Positions 5,916 through 6,978 of a DNA stretch of 6,978 nucleotides are shown piece after piece. Each line of letters opens with the position of its first letter. Position 1 is the first letter of the stretch. The translations under genes were made by a program, and so were the position numbers. The notes beneath the pieces were generated by a model. It made no database searches, had not been told where the DNA came from, and saw nothing but the letters and a program-made list of their open reading frames with translations. The stretch covers positions 1 through 6,978 of the forward strand of contig JALSOO010000235.1 of assembly GCA_026986355.1 (NCBI GenBank), given 5' to 3'. The stretch comes from Campylobacteraceae bacterium (GTDB taxonomy: Bacteria; Campylobacterota; Campylobacteria; Campylobacterales; Sulfurovaceae).

Positions 5916-6703
5916 TAACTGTCTGTAATTAAAGTATGCCAAAAAGTTGTACTTGCTCTCCATTGTGCATAAGGTCGTTTATTGCCTTGGTACATACCAC
6001 TATCAAAAAATACAATTTTATCTTTGAATAGCTGAATCCAAGAATGATAGTTCATAGGTTTACCAAAATGAATAGATTGATAGACTCCATTTTTATCTTT
6101 TTTACAAGTAAACCACCCTTTTTGATTAAACTTTCGTTCTAGTTTTAACTTTAGACTATTTTTGTACCATTTAGCAATTACAATGTTATCCATTTTTAAA
6201 TTGAGAGGGATAATATCATGTTTATTATCTCGTTTATCTTTAGAATAGTTATAGGTAATAATGATGTTTTCATCTTCATCTATTGTTAGCAGTTGTCCAT
6301 ATTCAGTTATTTGATTGTAATAAGTAGGACAAGGAGTCCCTGACCAAGATAAGCGACCAGATTTTTTTTCATTAGGCTTACCAAAAAATTCAAGAAAATT
6401 ATCTCGTGTTAGTTCAAAGTTTTTATTTGTATCATTTCTTTTGGGATTCTTACCTCTACCATGAATATAAATATACTCATCAGGTTGCCAATCTCCAAAA
6501 GTAATTTTACCTGATGTTGTTTGGTTCTTCATCTCATAACCAAATAAATCAGGTTCGTTATATCCATTATGAATAATGCCCATTTGGGTTTCTAACCAGT
6601 ATCCATCTTTCCCATCATGACGCTGATTATTGGTACTTGTATCAGATTTCTTACCTTTTACATTTTTATTGAACAATGCAATAATCTTCTCTTTATCTTT
6701 CAT
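5912..6703 (-). CDS. Type II restriction endonuclease, MvaI/BcnI (LlaMI/ScrFI)-like
   Basis: A 263-residue endonuclease partnering the m5C methyltransferase. The catalytic segment HNGYNEPDLFGYEMKN has Asp, Glu and Lys at 52, 57 and 59 (counting from the ATG at 6703). That is the D-x4-E-x-K spacing of MvaI, in the same context of a preceding small polar loop. The C-terminal GNKRPYAQWRAS also fits this PD-(D/E)xK branch, whose known members cut CCWGG, CCSGG or CCNGG. Pairing with an m5C rather than m4C methyltransferase is closer to the ScrFI/LlaMI situation than to MvaI. A GTG at 6710-6712 would add three residues. The ATG is preferred because it forms an ATGA overlap (6700-6703) with the stop of the controller gene and has GTGGA 5-9 nt upstream as a plausible ribosome binding site. 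Translation is probably coupled to the controller gene. The family is fairly sure, the exact target is not. Confidence 0.82.
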   Translation of the reverse strand: MKDKEKIIALFNKNVKGKKSDTSTNNQRHDGKDGYWLETQMGIIHNGYNEPDLFGYEMKNQTTSGKITFGDWQPDEYIYIHGRGKNPKRNDTNKNFELTRDNFLEFFGKPNEKKSGRLSWSGTPCPTYYNQITEYGQLLTIDEDENIIITYNYSKDKRDNKHDIIPLNLKMDNIVIAKWYKNSLKLKLERKFNQKGWFTCKKDKNGVYQSIHFGKPMNYHSWIQLFKDKIVFFDSGMYQGNKRPYAQWRASTTFWHTLITDSY

Positions 6704-6927
6704 TGTTTCCACTTTAATAATTCACTTAACTCAATTTCTAATCCAACACAAAGTTTTTCTAAACTTAAATAAGATGGATTTCTTTTAGCTCGTTCTAATA
6801 GACTGATATAGGTTCTATCAAAATCACATTTTTCAGCCAATTTTTCTTGTGAAAGTCCTAATTTAGTTCTATAATATTTTATTTTTTGAGCTAGATTTTT
6901 TAAAAGCTCTTCATCGTAATTTTTCAT
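6700..6927 (-). CDS. XRE-family controller (C) protein of the restriction-modification system
   Basis: A 75-residue protein that is almost entirely one helix-turn-helix domain (about residues 12-70). The core reads LGLSQEKLAEKCDFDRTYISLLERAKRNPS, with the recognition helix around DRTYISLLERAKRN (37-50), close to the pattern of C proteins that act as dimers and time restriction gene expression. It lies directly upstream of the endonuclease gene and overlaps it by an ATGA, the usual C-R operon layout. The ATG at 6925-6927 is the only possible start: an in-frame TAA lies 12 nt upstream and no other Met, GTG or TTG start occurs early. No Shine-Dalgarno sequence precedes it, consistent with the leaderless translation known for several C genes. 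It is expected to bind the shared element before its own gene and the methyltransferase. A generic XRE repressor is the alternative, but context favours a C protein. Confidence 0.88.
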   Translation of the reverse strand: MKNYDEELLKNLAQKIKYYRTKLGLSQEKLAEKCDFDRTYISLLERAKRNPSYLSLEKLCVGLEIELSELLKWKQ

Positions 6928-6953
6928 AGTATAAGTTTACTTGAATTGAGTAC
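6928..6953 (-). promoter_or_regulatory. Controller-gene promoter/operator (putative C-boxes)
   Basis: Read on the minus strand, three half-site-like tetramers follow each other: TACT (6952-6949), AGTA (6941-6938) and TACT (6931-6928), separated by 7 and 6 bp. The plus-strand form AGTATAAGTTTACTT (6928-6942) is nearly the same as 4862-4875 before the methyltransferase. The half-sites run right up to the ATG. A possible -10 is TAAACT (6939-6934), which places the start on the A of ATG (leaderless). TATACT (6933-6928) fits the hexamer better but would start transcription inside the gene. A TTGT-containing -35 lies in the T-rich stretch upstream. The exact promoter is uncertain. Confidence 0.45.
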
Positions 6954-6978
6954 AAAAAAACAACGGACAAAAAGACTC

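Noticed and set aside
1..6978. CRISPR arrays, tRNA or rRNA genes, and complete insertion sequences.
   Set aside because: No regularly spaced direct repeats, no tRNA-like cloverleaf and no transposase coding region were seen in either strand.

Overview
The window looks like a chromosomal segment of a Campylobacterota (epsilonproteobacterial) organism, possibly Sulfurimonas- or Sulfurovum-like. The reasons are the AT-rich DNA, promoters with good TATAAT -10 boxes but no clear -35, heavy AGA/ATA codon use, and the mix of a NarK-type nitrate/nitrite transporter with a fumarate reductase-type flavoprotein/iron-sulfur pair. The genus assignment is inference; no marker gene is present.

Layout. (1) 1-299: C-terminal end of a NarK/NNP-type transporter, followed by a perfect 10-bp hairpin at 331-352. 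(2) 300-750: a long gene-free stretch. Its second half looks like a promoter (extended -10 at 512-520) that starts a strongly structured RNA or 5' leader of about 220 nt running into the next gene. (3) 751-3047: two-gene operon, frdA/sdhA-like flavoprotein and frdB/sdhB-like iron-sulfur subunit, with no membrane-anchor gene beside it. The flavoprotein has Gln where covalent-FAD enzymes have His. The iron-sulfur subunit has an extra Cys that should turn the usual [3Fe-4S] site into a second [4Fe-4S] site. (4) 3044-4510, minus strand: DUF945/YdgA-like exported or membrane-anchored protein, its stop codon overlapping that of frdB. (5) 4511-4913: second gene-free stretch, with a minus-strand promoter for the DUF945 gene, a G/C-rich patch with several inverted repeats, and a plus-strand promoter/operator for the next gene. 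(6) 4914-6927: a complete Type II restriction-modification system made of an m5C methyltransferase (+), an MvaI/BcnI-like endonuclease (-) and a small XRE-type controller (C) protein (-).

How it works together. The C gene and R gene form a minus-strand operon with an ATGA stop/start overlap, and R converges on M with overlapping stops. Nearly the same AGTATAA...ACTT element lies in front of both the C gene and the M gene, which suggests the controller protein sets both arms of the switch. The R family suggests a CCNGG-like target, and no CCNGG site was found by eye anywhere in the window. The two most unusual items are the structured leader ahead of frdA and the shared operator of the restriction-modification system.
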